This document shows positions 8,580 through 17,357 of a stretch of 64,000 nucleotides of DNA, in pieces. How positions within the stretch are numbered: the first letter of the stretch is position 1; each line of letters opens with the position of its first letter. This DNA comes from Spirochaetaceae bacterium (lineage in GTDB: Bacteria; Spirochaetota; Spirochaetia; DSM-27196; PWMO01), in contig REDW01000081.1 in assembly GCA_007693325.1 (NCBI GenBank), positions 1-64,000 on the forward strand, read 5' to 3'. A program made the position numbers and the translations under genes. Below the pieces are notes generated by a model. The model saw only the letters and a program-made list of their open reading frames with translations. It did no database searches and was not told the DNA's origin.

Positions 8580-8581
8580 TG

Positions 8582-9250
8582 TCAGCCTACCTCCGCCTGG
8601 CGCTTACCCGCGGATGCCCGAGCGTACAAAGAAAGGCAGCGGCGCCGAACCGATGGTTCACTGTCGCGCAGCCCTACCAGCAGTGTATCGTGGTATCGAG
8701 CCGGAGACGCGCTCTTCTCTATTACGTCGAGAACAAGGTGCTTCAGTTCACTATCGCCACGGCAGAATACGCTGCCGAGCTCGGCCGCACCCTGAGCGGT
8801 CTGCAGCATACCGATTGCGCGTACCGCAGACTTCACCACCAGCGGATCAGCGTCAAACAGCGCTCTGCGCAGGAAGCCGTAGGCCGAACGCTTGCCGGAA
8901 TACCCGAGCCGCCGCGCAGAAAAGGCACGCGTTGCCGCATTGCGGCTGTGCAGCACCAGGTGTCCCAGAGTCGCCAGCTCCGCCGGGCCAATCTCAACCG
9001 GACCGCGTCGAGCAGCAGCGCTGCGTCCCGTTCCCTGCGCAGCGCTGCGCGGGAACGGGACCACCTTCGGCCGCCGCTCGCAGAGAACCCGGTAGGCATC
9101 CACAACACGCTCGAGACGGTCGCGATCGACGCTGTCACCCGTAAGATCCGGATGATAGCGTTTCACCAGCCGATGATAGGCGCGCCTGAGCGCGACAGGA
9201 TCATCTCCGGGATTTACTGCCAGGACACGACACGCCTCAAGCACCTGCAT
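8582..9250 (-). CDS. J-domain protein with HEAT-like repeats
   Basis: The 222-residue product begins with a short J domain (about 1-58) containing the HPD tripeptide in KRYHPDL, which stimulates Hsp70 ATPase. After a Pro/Arg/Ala-rich linker come helical pairs such as FLRRALFDADPLVVKSAVRAIG and GLRDSEPSVRRRCLSLYA. This is the pattern of HEAT repeats, used for protein binding. It lacks the Gly/Phe and zinc-finger regions of DnaJ, so it is a specialised co-chaperone. It overlaps the end of the Hsp70 gene by 14 bases and its stop is two bases before the CheA-like ATG. The obvious partner is the upstream Hsp70. Confidence 0.85.
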   Translation of the reverse strand: MQVLEACRVLAVNPGDDPVALRRAYHRLVKRYHPDLTGDSVDRDRLERVVDAYRVLCERRPKVVPFPRSAAQGTGRSAAARRGPVEIGPAELATLGHLVLHSRNAATRAFSARRLGYSGKRSAYGFLRRALFDADPLVVKSAVRAIGMLQTAQGAAELGSVFCRGDSELKHLVLDVIEKSASPARYHDTLLVGLRDSEPSVRRRCLSLYARASAGKRQAEVG

Positions 9251-10925
9251 CGTCGGCCTCGGTTTCCTGCGCCATCAGCACCAGTTCATCCACCAGCGTT
9301 TCGAGGGCAATCAGCGACTCACGCATCGTCTTATGGTCCGAGCGCTTGACTGAGCGTTCAGCGTGTGCCAGCAGATCATCGATTTCCCTGGCAAAACCCT
9401 GGTCCAGCTGCGCTCCGGCACTCTGTTTGAGCCCGCGTATGCGCGCTACCAGCGCCTGCAACCGGCGCTCAACCTGATCCGCGCCGGCGGTACTGTCGTC
9501 TCCCAGCGGGTGCACCGTTATCCGCTGCGCCGCGCCGGTATCTTTATCGCGCGCGGTAACGTGAGCCATGCCGCCGGCGTCAACAGAAAACGTTACCTCG
9601 ATTCGCGGCTCACCACGGGCGCCTTCGCGGATCCCGGAGAGCAGAAATCGCCCCAAAGAGTGGTTACTGGAAACGTCCGGATGCTCTCCCTGCAGCACGT
9701 GGATTTCCACCGCATTCTGGTTATCGGTAACCGTGGTGAAGACCCGCCGCGTCTCGGCAGGTATTTGTGTCTGCTTCTTGACAAGATCGACAAAACGCCC
9801 GTTGTCGATCTCTACCCCCAGGGTGTAGGAAACAACATCGTGCAGTTGAATCAGCTGGGAATCGCCGGCAAGCATCTCGGCCTGCACCGCGGCTCCCAGC
9901 GCAACGATCTCATCGGGGTTCACCAGCGCCACCTCGCGTACCCCCAGCTCTTCACGCAGACGTCGCTGTACCAATGGGATTCTGCTGGAGCCGCCGGAGA
10001 GAACGAGGCTATCGATACCCGTCCGGTCGAATCCGCTGTGGTTGACCGCCTGCAGCGTCAACTCGATTGAACGATCCAGCAGACCGCTAACCAGATGTTC
10101 AAACCGATCACGACCAAGGCTGTACTGCAGGTGCAGCGGCTTGCCGCCGGCAACATAGAACGGCAGTGCCAGCGACGCGCTGTCGCGGCTGGACAACTCG
10201 ATCTTGACGCGCTCGATCATCTCACCCAACTGCTGCATCAACAACGGATCAGCGGCCATATCAAAACCGGCCTGCTCGCTGAAAGCGGCCAGCGCTTCGG
10301 TCATCAGCAGCGCGTCGATGTCCATTCCGCCGAGGTGATTGTCACCGCAACTGGCTGTGACCGTGAACGTTGTTCCGTCGGTCTCGAGACAGGTGGCGTC
10401 AAACGTCCCTCCGCCCAGATCGTAGACCAGAATGCGGGCATTGTCTCCTCCGCGAGCGCCGTACGCCAGCGCGGCTGCCGTGGGTTCGTTGATGATGCGC
10501 AGTACGGTCAGCCCCGCGAGCCTTCCTGCCTCTACGGTAGCCTTGCGTTGCTTATCGGAAAAATGCGCCGGTACCGCAATCACCGCCTGACGGACCTCGG
10601 TCCCCAGGAAACTCTCGGCGTCCTGCCTGACTTTCTTGAGAATCAGCGCGCTGATCTGTTGCGGGGTGTAGCCGTTCCCATCGATGTCAATCAGCTGGTT
10701 CTGACCCATCCGGCGCTTCACGTGCACTACTGTGCGCCCGGCGTTGACCACCGCCTGGTTGCGCGCTGACTCGCCAACCAGAACCTCACCGGAGTTCCCA
10801 AACGCCACTACCGACGGCGTCAGATGATTGCCGCGATCATTGGGAATCACCCGCGGCTGCGTACCTTCCATGAATGCGGCAACGGTATTTGTTGTACCCA
10901 GGTCTATTCCGATTATTCGGCCCAT
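9237..10925 (-). CDS. Hsp70-family chaperone (DnaK paralogue)
   Basis: The 562-residue product has the complete Hsp70 ATPase fold: GIDLGTTNTVAAF (phosphate 1), INEPTAAALAYG (connect 1), VYDLGGGTFDAT (phosphate 2) and LSGGSSRIPLVQ (adenosine). A substrate-binding beta domain follows (HDVVSYTLGVEI..., EVTFSVDAGG). The C-terminal lid is shorter than in DnaK (about 638 residues) and has no EEVD-like or charged tail. It is not next to grpE or dnaJ but to a J-HEAT gene and a CheA-like kinase, so it is unlikely to be the housekeeping DnaK. It follows the coiled-coil gene after five bases. Confidence 0.93.
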   Translation of the reverse strand: MGRIIGIDLGTTNTVAAFMEGTQPRVIPNDRGNHLTPSVVAFGNSGEVLVGESARNQAVVNAGRTVVHVKRRMGQNQLIDIDGNGYTPQQISALILKKVRQDAESFLGTEVRQAVIAVPAHFSDKQRKATVEAGRLAGLTVLRIINEPTAAALAYGARGGDNARILVYDLGGGTFDATCLETDGTTFTVTASCGDNHLGGMDIDALLMTEALAAFSEQAGFDMAADPLLMQQLGEMIERVKIELSSRDSASLALPFYVAGGKPLHLQYSLGRDRFEHLVSGLLDRSIELTLQAVNHSGFDRTGIDSLVLSGGSSRIPLVQRRLREELGVREVALVNPDEIVALGAAVQAEMLAGDSQLIQLHDVVSYTLGVEIDNGRFVDLVKKQTQIPAETRRVFTTVTDNQNAVEIHVLQGEHPDVSSNHSLGRFLLSGIREGARGEPRIEVTFSVDAGGMAHVTARDKDTGAAQRITVHPLGDDSTAGADQVERRLQALVARIRGLKQSAGAQLDQGFAREIDDLLAHAERSVKRSDHKTMRESLIALETLVDELVLMAQETEADDAGA

Positions 10926-10930
10926 ATCAG

Positions 10931-11425
10931 CTACGGCTTCCTTCTGCGCATTGAGACAATCAACTCCACTTCGCCCACCGTGGTGCCCACTCGCGCTGCA
11001 ATGATATTTGGTGCAATACCTTTTTCGTACAGGTCCATGATCTGTGCGCGTCGATCTTCGCTACCGCCCTCGTTCTGTTTGTCCGCCTGCTGCTCGTGCT
11101 CCTGGCGCCGCTGCACCGCGGCCTGCTGCACGATATCGCTGTAGACCCGTGTACCGGATTCATGTGCGTCGAGTTCGCGCCGCAGCACCGCCACGCGCCG
11201 GTCTGCGGTCTCTATGAGGCGATTCAAACGCACGATGCGCTCTTCGAGCAAGCCGATATTGCGTTCCGTGGTCTGGTTGAACTCTACAATCAGCTCATCT
11301 ACCTCACCGCGGATCTGGTTTAAGACAGCGGTCGGCTCTATTCGCCGCTCGATGCGGCGAATGAGCAAAACCACTGCCGCTGCGGTGACCAGCAAGCTGA
11401 TCAGAAGCACTGAAAACCAGCTCAT
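10931..11425 (-). CDS. Membrane-anchored coiled-coil protein of unknown function
   Basis: The 164-residue product has one N-terminal membrane helix (SVLLISLLVTAAAVVLLI). A long heptad-like region to about residue 95 follows (LLEERIVRLNRLIETADRRVAVLRREL), then a polar Gln/Glu-rich linker. It ends in a small helix-turn-helix-like segment, MDLYEKGIAPNIIAARVGTTVGEVELI, resembling the tail of DUF6115-type proteins. The orientation would leave the coil and tail in the cytoplasm. It sits between a 106-residue unknown (8-base gap) and the Hsp70 gene. I do not recognise a function; a link to flagellar assembly is suggested by position only. Confidence 0.75.
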   Translation of the reverse strand: MSWFSVLLISLLVTAAAVVLLIRRIERRIEPTAVLNQIRGEVDELIVEFNQTTERNIGLLEERIVRLNRLIETADRRVAVLRRELDAHESGTRVYSDIVQQAAVQRRQEHEQQADKQNEGGSEDRRAQIMDLYEKGIAPNIIAARVGTTVGEVELIVSMRRRKP

Positions 11426-11433
11426 GGTCTGGC

Positions 11434-11754
11434 TTACCCTGAGACGTCCACATTGCGGCCGAGATCGGGATCGCGAAACACCTCCAGATCGTCGCTGGAG
11501 TCAGACCTGTCATGCCGGGAGTGATCCTGCTTCTGCTCGGCGTTGCTTTCGTCGTCATCGTGCAGCTGTTCGGGGCCGCCCTCAACGTCGTGCGATTCGC
11601 GCACAACGCTCTTCTCGAGCTCGCTGCGACGTGCTATCTCCGATCCTGCTACCGCCTGCCCCTGCAGCAGCGCATTTCGCTCGGCCGACTGCTCTTGCCC
11701 GATCTGGTTCAGCCGGAGAAACAGGGTCTGTAAGTCGATCGGTTGAATGGCCAT
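11434..11754 (-). CDS. Small hydrophilic protein of unknown function
   Basis: The 106-residue product begins MAIQPIDLQTLFLRLNQIG, an amphipathic start followed by a Gln/Glu/Asp/His-rich, probably disordered remainder (DDDESNAEQKQDHSRHDRSD). No membrane segment or known motif is visible. Its ATG overlaps the stop of fapA as TGATG, which argues for a real, translationally coupled gene. A longer reading on the opposite strand in this region is a shadow. Confidence 0.65.
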   Translation of the reverse strand: MAIQPIDLQTLFLRLNQIGQEQSAERNALLQGQAVAGSEIARRSELEKSVVRESHDVEGGPEQLHDDDESNAEQKQDHSRHDRSDSSDDLEVFRDPDLGRNVDVSG

Positions 11755-13697
11755 CAGCTCTTCCGCGTGATACTTATATCGTCGTCAGTCTCCTGGTATT
11801 TTGTGACCTTTACGGTATTGGCTTCGCTTATGAACGTAACCGCCTTGAACTCGTTGCGAACCTCCAGGCTGGCTTCTTTGATGTGCACCTTGACTCCGGC
11901 GTAGACGGTGCCCGAGGCACTGACGCGTCCGTGAGTTTTCAACTCGCCGAGATACTGCTGAATCTCTTCGATCTCGCTGTCGAGTTTCTTGACCTCTTTC
12001 AGAATCTCCTGCTTGCGCTTCTGCTCTTCCAGCAGATGCCGCACCTTTTCCTGGGTCAGCTTACCCTTCTGCCGTTTCAGACTCTCCAGCGTGGCCAGAT
12101 TGCGGTCGATTTCCTCGAGTTCCTTGGAAAGCTCCTCTTTGCGCTCCTGGAGCTCGTCCATTCGCTTCTTGCTTACAGGATCGTAGCCGACCTCCAGAAT
12201 CGTTTCCATTCCGGCTACCGAGCCCAGCGTCTTGGCGTCTATTTCTTCACTGGCGCGGATCCTGCCACCAACAATACTGGCGCGTTTACCGCGGCAAATA
12301 ACCTTCTTGTGCGAACTCACCTCGGAGTTGATGATTCCGTCGCTGACCGCCACCACTCCACCGGCTTCCACCATGGCATTCTCTATGAACTTGGACCAGA
12401 TGTTCTTGCCGCTGCGAATGGTTCCCGCGGTCTTACCGGCAATTCCCTGGTGAACAATCACGTCACCTTCTGCATCCAGGTTACTCTTGCCGACATTTCC
12501 CATGACCTCGATGTTACCGGCGGCTTTGACACTAAAACCGTCGTCAACGTTCCCTTTGACCAGCACCGTACCGAGGAACAGAACGTTGCCGGTCTTGAGG
12601 TTGACATTACCGTTGATCACGTAGACCGGCTCAACGTTGATCTTTCCGGCCAGGAGCGTGACCTGACCGTTGATTTCCGCGTAGGCGGTCATCTGATCCT
12701 CCGCCAGCCGTACGTTCTTGCCGACCTGAATGGTGCAGTCTGCACCGTCATTGGCCGAGAGCAGCTTGCCGGTCACGGTCCGTCCCGGTTTGCCTCGTTC
12801 GGGTGGAATCTTCTTGGCAAGCACCTGGCCTTCGACAACGTTCTGCACCAGGTTCAGTTCCTTGAAGTCTACCTTGCCGTCGGTCTCCTTGAGCTGCACT
12901 TTGCTGGAATCACTTTCGAAGTTGAGTACAACCCTGGCATCGGCACCGTTCTCTGGACTGGTCCCTTCTGCCACCAGCACCGCTTCCTTGTAGAGAGGGT
13001 CATCGACGAAGGCGTCGATGACGTCGTCTTTGAAGCCTTCTACCACGCCGTTGCCTTGCAGAAAATTGAGAATAGTATCGCGGTCAGGATCCCCTCCACC
13101 GCGTCCCGGCGGCAGAGCGGTAAGATAGGCCTTCATTTCCTGGTCGGTGATCTCGACCGACAGAACCGCATCGGAAGCCGGATTATAATCGAAGGTTCCC
13201 ACGCGCACAAACTGCCCATCGGCTAACCGTACGACTTTGGATACCATGCCGCTGTCTACTGCGGCGTCGGTACGCGACGTGATCTTCTCTATCGCCATGC
13301 GCTCGGTGGCCCGAACCCCGCCATGCTCGGGCTTGGTAACCTTCAGCATAACGCCATCAGGAGTCAGGCGAACGAAGACTTGCCCGTCACGCATCTGCTC
13401 TTCGCCCACGTCGTCAAACGAGAAACCGCTGTCAAACTGCTGGTCGGAGTCGGCTTCATGACTGCCGCCGGCCGGGTATGCCAGCAGCATGAAGGGCTTG
13501 CGCGACTTACCGAACAACCCCTTGGCGCCTTTCTCCAGCACTTCGTACTCGATTCTCTTGATTGGCAGCGACAACTCGATCGATGCCTCGCGCAGGGCCT
13601 CCTCCAGAGATTCACCGGAGACATGGACAAACTGGCGCTGCCTGTCCTCGTCCAGTTGCTTTTTCATGTACGTCTGCAACTGGGACATGTTGACCAT
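11754..13697 (-). CDS. fapA: FapA/DUF342 flagellar assembly protein with N-terminal Jag-type domain
   Basis: The 647-residue product starts with a Jag_N-like domain (SLEEALREASIELSLPIKRIEYEVLEKG...). A long FapA region of repeated short beta-strands follows, typical of DUF342 (TGKLLSANDGADCTIQVGKNVRLAEDQ...; GNVNLKTGNVLFLGTVLVKGNV). Next is a coiled coil at about 500-575 (RMDELQERKEELSKELEEI) and a short beta tail. FapA proteins are polar localisation or assembly factors of flagella in several phyla. The gene begins one base after the sigma-28 stop, with AAGGGG upstream, and ends in a TGATG overlap with the next gene. Confidence 0.85.
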   Translation of the reverse strand: MVNMSQLQTYMKKQLDEDRQRQFVHVSGESLEEALREASIELSLPIKRIEYEVLEKGAKGLFGKSRKPFMLLAYPAGGSHEADSDQQFDSGFSFDDVGEEQMRDGQVFVRLTPDGVMLKVTKPEHGGVRATERMAIEKITSRTDAAVDSGMVSKVVRLADGQFVRVGTFDYNPASDAVLSVEITDQEMKAYLTALPPGRGGGDPDRDTILNFLQGNGVVEGFKDDVIDAFVDDPLYKEAVLVAEGTSPENGADARVVLNFESDSSKVQLKETDGKVDFKELNLVQNVVEGQVLAKKIPPERGKPGRTVTGKLLSANDGADCTIQVGKNVRLAEDQMTAYAEINGQVTLLAGKINVEPVYVINGNVNLKTGNVLFLGTVLVKGNVDDGFSVKAAGNIEVMGNVGKSNLDAEGDVIVHQGIAGKTAGTIRSGKNIWSKFIENAMVEAGGVVAVSDGIINSEVSSHKKVICRGKRASIVGGRIRASEEIDAKTLGSVAGMETILEVGYDPVSKKRMDELQERKEELSKELEEIDRNLATLESLKRQKGKLTQEKVRHLLEEQKRKQEILKEVKKLDSEIEEIQQYLGELKTHGRVSASGTVYAGVKVHIKEASLEVRNEFKAVTFISEANTVKVTKYQETDDDISITRKS

Positions 13698-13698
13698 G

Positions 13699-14493
13699 CT
13701 ACATGATCCCCTTCTTGATATTGGTGAGCTTGGCGCGCAGCCGCATGATGGCTTTGGTATGCAGTTGTGACACCCGTGATTCGGTTACTTCCAGCACCTG
13801 GCCGATCTCCTTCAACGTCAGATCTTCGTAGTAGTAGAGTACCAGCACCGTTTTCTCTTTCTCGGGCAGTTCCTGAATTGCCTCTACGATCACACGTTTT
13901 ATCTCATCCTTTTCCACAATTACATCGGGGTTGAGGCTCTGCGGAGATTCAATACTGTCAGCTATCGACACTTTGTCGTTGTCGTCACCGGTGTACCATA
14001 CGTCGTTCAAGGACAGAATCGATGTACCGCTGATCTTGATCATCAGCTTTTCGAGCTCTTTGGTGGTGATACCGAGGTCCCGCGCCACTTCTTCGTCGGT
14101 TGCGGCGCGCCCGAGCGAGGCCTCCAGCCGGCGCACCGATTCCTCGATCTCGCGCGTCTTTTGACGCACCGAGCGCGGCACCCAGTCGATCGAGCGCAAT
14201 TCGTCGAAAATTGCGCCCCGAATGCGCGTCACCGCGTAGGTCTTGAATTTGACGTGCTTGTCAGGATCAAACTTCTCAATCGCATCGAATAGACCAAAGA
14301 CCCCGTAGCCTACCAAATCGTCAAACTCGACGTTGTGCGGCATCCCGACGGCAACTTTTCCGGCAACGTATTTCACCAGTGGAGCGTATTGCTTGACCAG
14401 AATCTCACGGATGTCCGGGTTGCGGGTATCGCGGTAGAGCTGCCAAAGTTCTTCCTCGGTTTTCTCGGCCAGAAGGTTGTCGCCCATCCTCAC
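13699..14493 (-). CDS. fliA: Flagellar sigma factor (sigma-28, FliA/WhiG family)
   Basis: The 264-residue product has the regions of a group 3 sigma factor: [16 protein letters not shown] (1.2/2.1), [22 protein letters not shown] and [29 protein letters not shown] (2.2-2.4), region 3, and [29 protein letters not shown] (4.2). FliA/WhiG proteins direct late flagellar and chemotaxis promoters. Its ATG overlaps the stop of the acidic membrane protein by four bases (ATGA), and fapA starts one base after its stop. No flgM anti-sigma gene is present in the window. Confidence 0.95.
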   Translation of the reverse strand: MRMGDNLLAEKTEEELWQLYRDTRNPDIREILVKQYAPLVKYVAGKVAVGMPHNVEFDDLVGYGVFGLFDAIEKFDPDKHVKFKTYAVTRIRGAIFDELRSIDWVPRSVRQKTREIEESVRRLEASLGRAATDEEVARDLGITTKELEKLMIKISGTSILSLNDVWYTGDDNDKVSIADSIESPQSLNPDVIVEKDEIKRVIVEAIQELPEKEKTVLVLYYYEDLTLKEIGQVLEVTESRVSQLHTKAIMRLRAKLTNIKKGIM

Positions 14494-15191
14494 TCATCCC
14501 TTTTCAGTATAGTCTGGAGCGCCCTGGCCATTAAGGCAGGATCCTGGTCACTCGAACTGCGGTTGCTCTCGCTCTCGCCACCTGAGGCGATACCCTCGGA
14601 GCCTTCGAATGCATCCGAATAACCGCCAACATCGGGCAGTTGATCTACACCGCTGGCGTCGATGCCGTCAGCCGGGTCCGGTGCAGCCGCCGGGAACTCC
14701 CTGTCCTGATCAGCCTCCACCTCTTCGGCTTCGGCTACCAGATCATCAACCGGCTCTGCGTCGCCATCCGGTTCCCGATCCGGTTCCAGCTCAGCATCGT
14801 AGCCGCCGCCTTCATCCCCAACCTCCAGCAGCCCGTCGTCGCCCACGTCTTCGCTGCCGCTCTCGTCAGCCATATCCGCTACCTGAGCTGAACCCACGCC
14901 GTCTACGTCATCGCTGTCGTCCACCACTATGTCGACCGCCGGCCGCGCTTCGCCGGCCGCGTCAGACTCCTGCGCATCAACATTCGATCCGTCCAGCACC
15001 TGCTCGAGTTCAGGAAGAAAGCGCGATACCGCTACTTGAGCTGCGCTACCGAGCCCGGCAAAGACCACTGCGAACACCAGCGCCCGGATCACAACCGTGG
15101 CAAACGGCACACCGGTAACGATCCCGCTGAAAAGCGAGACAATCAGGGCAAATAGTGCGCACCCTACGCTGAACCCGATACGGACCTTCAT
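14490..15191 (-). CDS. Membrane protein with a long acidic tail, coupled to sigma-28
   Basis: The 233-residue product has two hydrophobic helices in residues 5-58 ([38 protein letters not shown]). About 150 residues dominated by Asp, Glu, Gly and Ser follow, probably disordered. A short terminal helix, [17 protein letters not shown], looks like a conserved peptide. The hairpin topology places the tail in the cytoplasm. The ATGA overlap with the sigma-28 gene means their translation is linked. I recognise no family. A membrane-tethered regulator of the sigma factor is possible but unproven. An 85-base gap separates it from flhG. Confidence 0.75.
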   Translation of the reverse strand: MKVRIGFSVGCALFALIVSLFSGIVTGVPFATVVIRALVFAVVFAGLGSAAQVAVSRFLPELEQVLDGSNVDAQESDAAGEARPAVDIVVDDSDDVDGVGSAQVADMADESGSEDVGDDGLLEVGDEGGGYDAELEPDREPDGDAEPVDDLVAEAEEVEADQDREFPAAAPDPADGIDASGVDQLPDVGGYSDAFEGSEGIASGGESESNRSSSDQDPALMARALQTILKRDE

Positions 15192-15276
15192 TCGACTCGC
15201 GCCTCTTGTCCCCTCTTAGCCGTTTCTCGCCGCGCCTTACAGAGTAGGAAAAATGGTACAGCCCGTCAAGGCATGA

Positions 15277-16146
15277 TCATTCATCCTGCCCTCGTCCAAA
15301 CAGGCGCTTGAGAAATCTACCGACTCCGCCTCCTTCGCGATGCTCCACATTTTCCAACCGGCTGGCGATGTGCACTACGCAGGCTGAAGCCTTGCCTTTG
15401 GGATCCGCAGCCAGAAACGGTTTCTGTCGCAGCACCGCCTGGTGCACCGCCGGGTCTTCGTATACGTAGCCGAGGTAATCAACTTTCAAATTGAGAAACT
15501 GTCCGGCGATGTTGATGACCCGTTCAGCCACTTTCTTGCCTTCGGTGACCGACTTCACCCGGTTGACAATCAGTTTCAGGCCGATGCCCAGGTTGTCGAT
15601 TTCGGTTGCAATGATCTTTATGATACCGTAGGCGTCGGTAATCGCCGTAGGCTCCGGGGTTGTCACAATGATGGCCTCGTCGGCAGCTGCAACAAAGGCC
15701 AGGACATTATTCGAAACACCGGCGCTGGTATCGATTATGATAATGTCCGCATTGGACATCTCCGAAAGCTCGTTTATGAAATTGTGCCGCTCCTCCTCCG
15801 ACAGGTTGGCGATCTTGGCAAAGCCCGAGGCTCCGGCAACAATCTGGATCCCGTAATCGGTATCCATGATGATTTCACGCATCGTCTTCTGCTTGCGGAT
15901 CAGATGGTACAGGTTGTACTTGGGGATAATCCCGAGCACAACGTTCACATTGGCGAGACCGAGGTCGGCGTCCATCAGGATGACGCGCTTGCCCAGCTTT
16001 GCGTAGGCAATCGCCAGGTTGGTCGAAATATTGGTCTTGCCGACTCCGCCTTTACCACTGGCCACGGTAATGATGCGCGTCCTGGACTCGTTTGAGTTGT
16101 TCTTGTTCTTCATCAACTCGCGCAGGGTTTCTGCTTGATCAGCCAT
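15277..16146 (-). CDS. flhG: FlhG/FleN (MinD-like) flagellar number regulator ATPase
   Basis: The 289-residue ParA/MinD-type ATPase has the deviant Walker A SGKGGVGKTN, DADLGLANVN and IIIDTSAGVS, and ends in a basic amphipathic stretch (GRFLKRLFGRGQ), a likely membrane-targeting helix. The N-terminus MADQAETLRELM carries the DQAxxLR motif by which FlhG activates the GTPase FlhF. FlhG limits flagellar number and placement. I chose the ATG at 16146 (GGAG six bases upstream) instead of the track start at 16185. It overlaps flhF by eight bases. Confidence 0.95.
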   Translation of the reverse strand: MADQAETLRELMKNKNNSNESRTRIITVASGKGGVGKTNISTNLAIAYAKLGKRVILMDADLGLANVNVVLGIIPKYNLYHLIRKQKTMREIIMDTDYGIQIVAGASGFAKIANLSEEERHNFINELSEMSNADIIIIDTSAGVSNNVLAFVAAADEAIIVTTPEPTAITDAYGIIKIIATEIDNLGIGLKLIVNRVKSVTEGKKVAERVINIAGQFLNLKVDYLGYVYEDPAVHQAVLRQKPFLAADPKGKASACVVHIASRLENVEHREGGGVGRFLKRLFGRGQDE

Positions 16147-17347
16147 TCGACTCTCCGTCATTCGGTTTTGCGTACGTCTCTGCAATACGCCGGCGGTTGA
16201 TATGCAGCTCTTCCAGCGTCAGCAACAGCCGTTCTACAGTTGCGCGTTCAAGATTCTCGGGAACGCGCTGCCCGTCGGTGAGATACGAGATCGGTTTCTG
16301 TTTCTCGTGCAGCACACTGATAACGTTGCCGATTCGGGTTGTCTCATCGAGCTTTGTAACTATTATCGACCGATAACCGAACGGCTCAAATTGCCGCAAC
16401 AGTTCGTACAGATCACTGGTCTTTGTGGTGGCGCTGATAGCGAGATGCACCTGGGCCGATCCGCCGCACGCCCGCACCACCTCATTCATCTCACCGAGCT
16501 GGCTGAACTGCCGCGGGCTCTTACCGATGGTGTCCACAAACACTACATCGGTATCCTGGAACAGCGCAATCTGCTTCTTCATCTCCTGGGCAGAATCGAC
16601 GCAGGCAACCGGAATATCCATGATACTACCGTATGTTTCAATCTGTTCGCGGGCGCCGATGCGGTAGTTGTCGATGGTTATAATGCGCACGCTGGCCTGT
16701 GAGCTGCCGTTCGCGGTGCCGTTCATGCCGTGTACCGCTGCAAGCTTGGCTATCGTGGTAGTCTTGCCAACCCCGGTGGGCCCCACCAGGACAAAAACAG
16801 TCGGATGGTCGCCGCGCTCGGGCTGGTAGATCTGGATAGACTCGCCGATCCAATCGACAAGCTGTGCCTCGACCATTTCCTGATCGTCGAGTTCATCGAT
16901 CGAAAACGTTGCACGCAGCCGCTTGATCATGGCCGCGATGTAGCCGGGGGTGAAATCGTTGTACTGCAGCAGTTCTTCCATCCGAGCAAGCGTCGGGTGG
17001 TCGGTGGTCCGCGGAACAGACGTCTGCTGCGGCTGATCCATCTTCTCTTTGATTGTCTGCAGCTCTTTGAGCACCATGTCGATGGTCTTCTCGGACTTGA
17101 CCGAGCCGAGTATCTTGCGCTTCTCTTCTTCCAGATCTGCGCTCTTGCGCGATGTTTCGGGCCTCCCCTTCGGCGGTTCGTGCGAGAAGTAGCCGGTCAC
17201 TTCTACCCCTTCACGGGTGAAGAGCCCCAGGAACCCGCCCAGCCGGATTGTCTTGTGATGCATGATGCGCGCCTTGTCGCCGTACTTGGTGCGGATCTTT
17301 GATTCGGCCTCACGGTGTGAGGCCGCTTGTTCTACAAAGTACTCCAT
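16139..17347 (-). CDS. flhF: FlhF, SRP-type GTPase for flagellar placement
   Basis: The 402-residue product has the B domain start MEYFVEQAASHREAESKI and the motif IRLGGFLGLFTREGVEVTGY. A helical N domain follows, then the NG GTPase: G1 [16 protein letters not shown]3 DTIGKSPRQ and G4 TKLDE. FlhF marks the cell pole and recruits early flagellar parts; its partner FlhG is next. The ATG at 17347 follows GAGAGGGGAAGC and matches the family start, so the track's extra six residues were dropped. The next upstream gene, flhA, ends 10 bases before. Confidence 0.96.
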   Translation of the reverse strand: MEYFVEQAASHREAESKIRTKYGDKARIMHHKTIRLGGFLGLFTREGVEVTGYFSHEPPKGRPETSRKSADLEEEKRKILGSVKSEKTIDMVLKELQTIKEKMDQPQQTSVPRTTDHPTLARMEELLQYNDFTPGYIAAMIKRLRATFSIDELDDQEMVEAQLVDWIGESIQIYQPERGDHPTVFVLVGPTGVGKTTTIAKLAAVHGMNGTANGSSQASVRIITIDNYRIGAREQIETYGSIMDIPVACVDSAQEMKKQIALFQDTDVVFVDTIGKSPRQFSQLGEMNEVVRACGGSAQVHLAISATTKTSDLYELLRQFEPFGYRSIIVTKLDETTRIGNVISVLHEKQKPISYLTDGQRVPENLERATVERLLLTLEELHINRRRIAETYAKPNDGESNG

Positions 17348-17357
17348 GCTTCCCCTC

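Noticed and set aside
8153-9349. 398-residue plus-strand ORF
   Set aside because: Overlaps the CheA-like, J-HEAT and Hsp70 genes, all with clear motifs; low-complexity Arg/Ala/Pro composition typical of a wrong frame.
11214-13226. 670-residue plus-strand ORF opposite fapA and neighbours
   Set aside because: It is the shadow of three well-supported minus-strand genes, has no recognisable domain and no ribosome-binding site.
15241-15269. Possible promoter TTGACG-17-TACTCT before the acidic membrane protein/sigma-28 genes
   Set aside because: The -10 matches only three of six positions; not enough to list as a feature, though the 85-base gap would suit a promoter.
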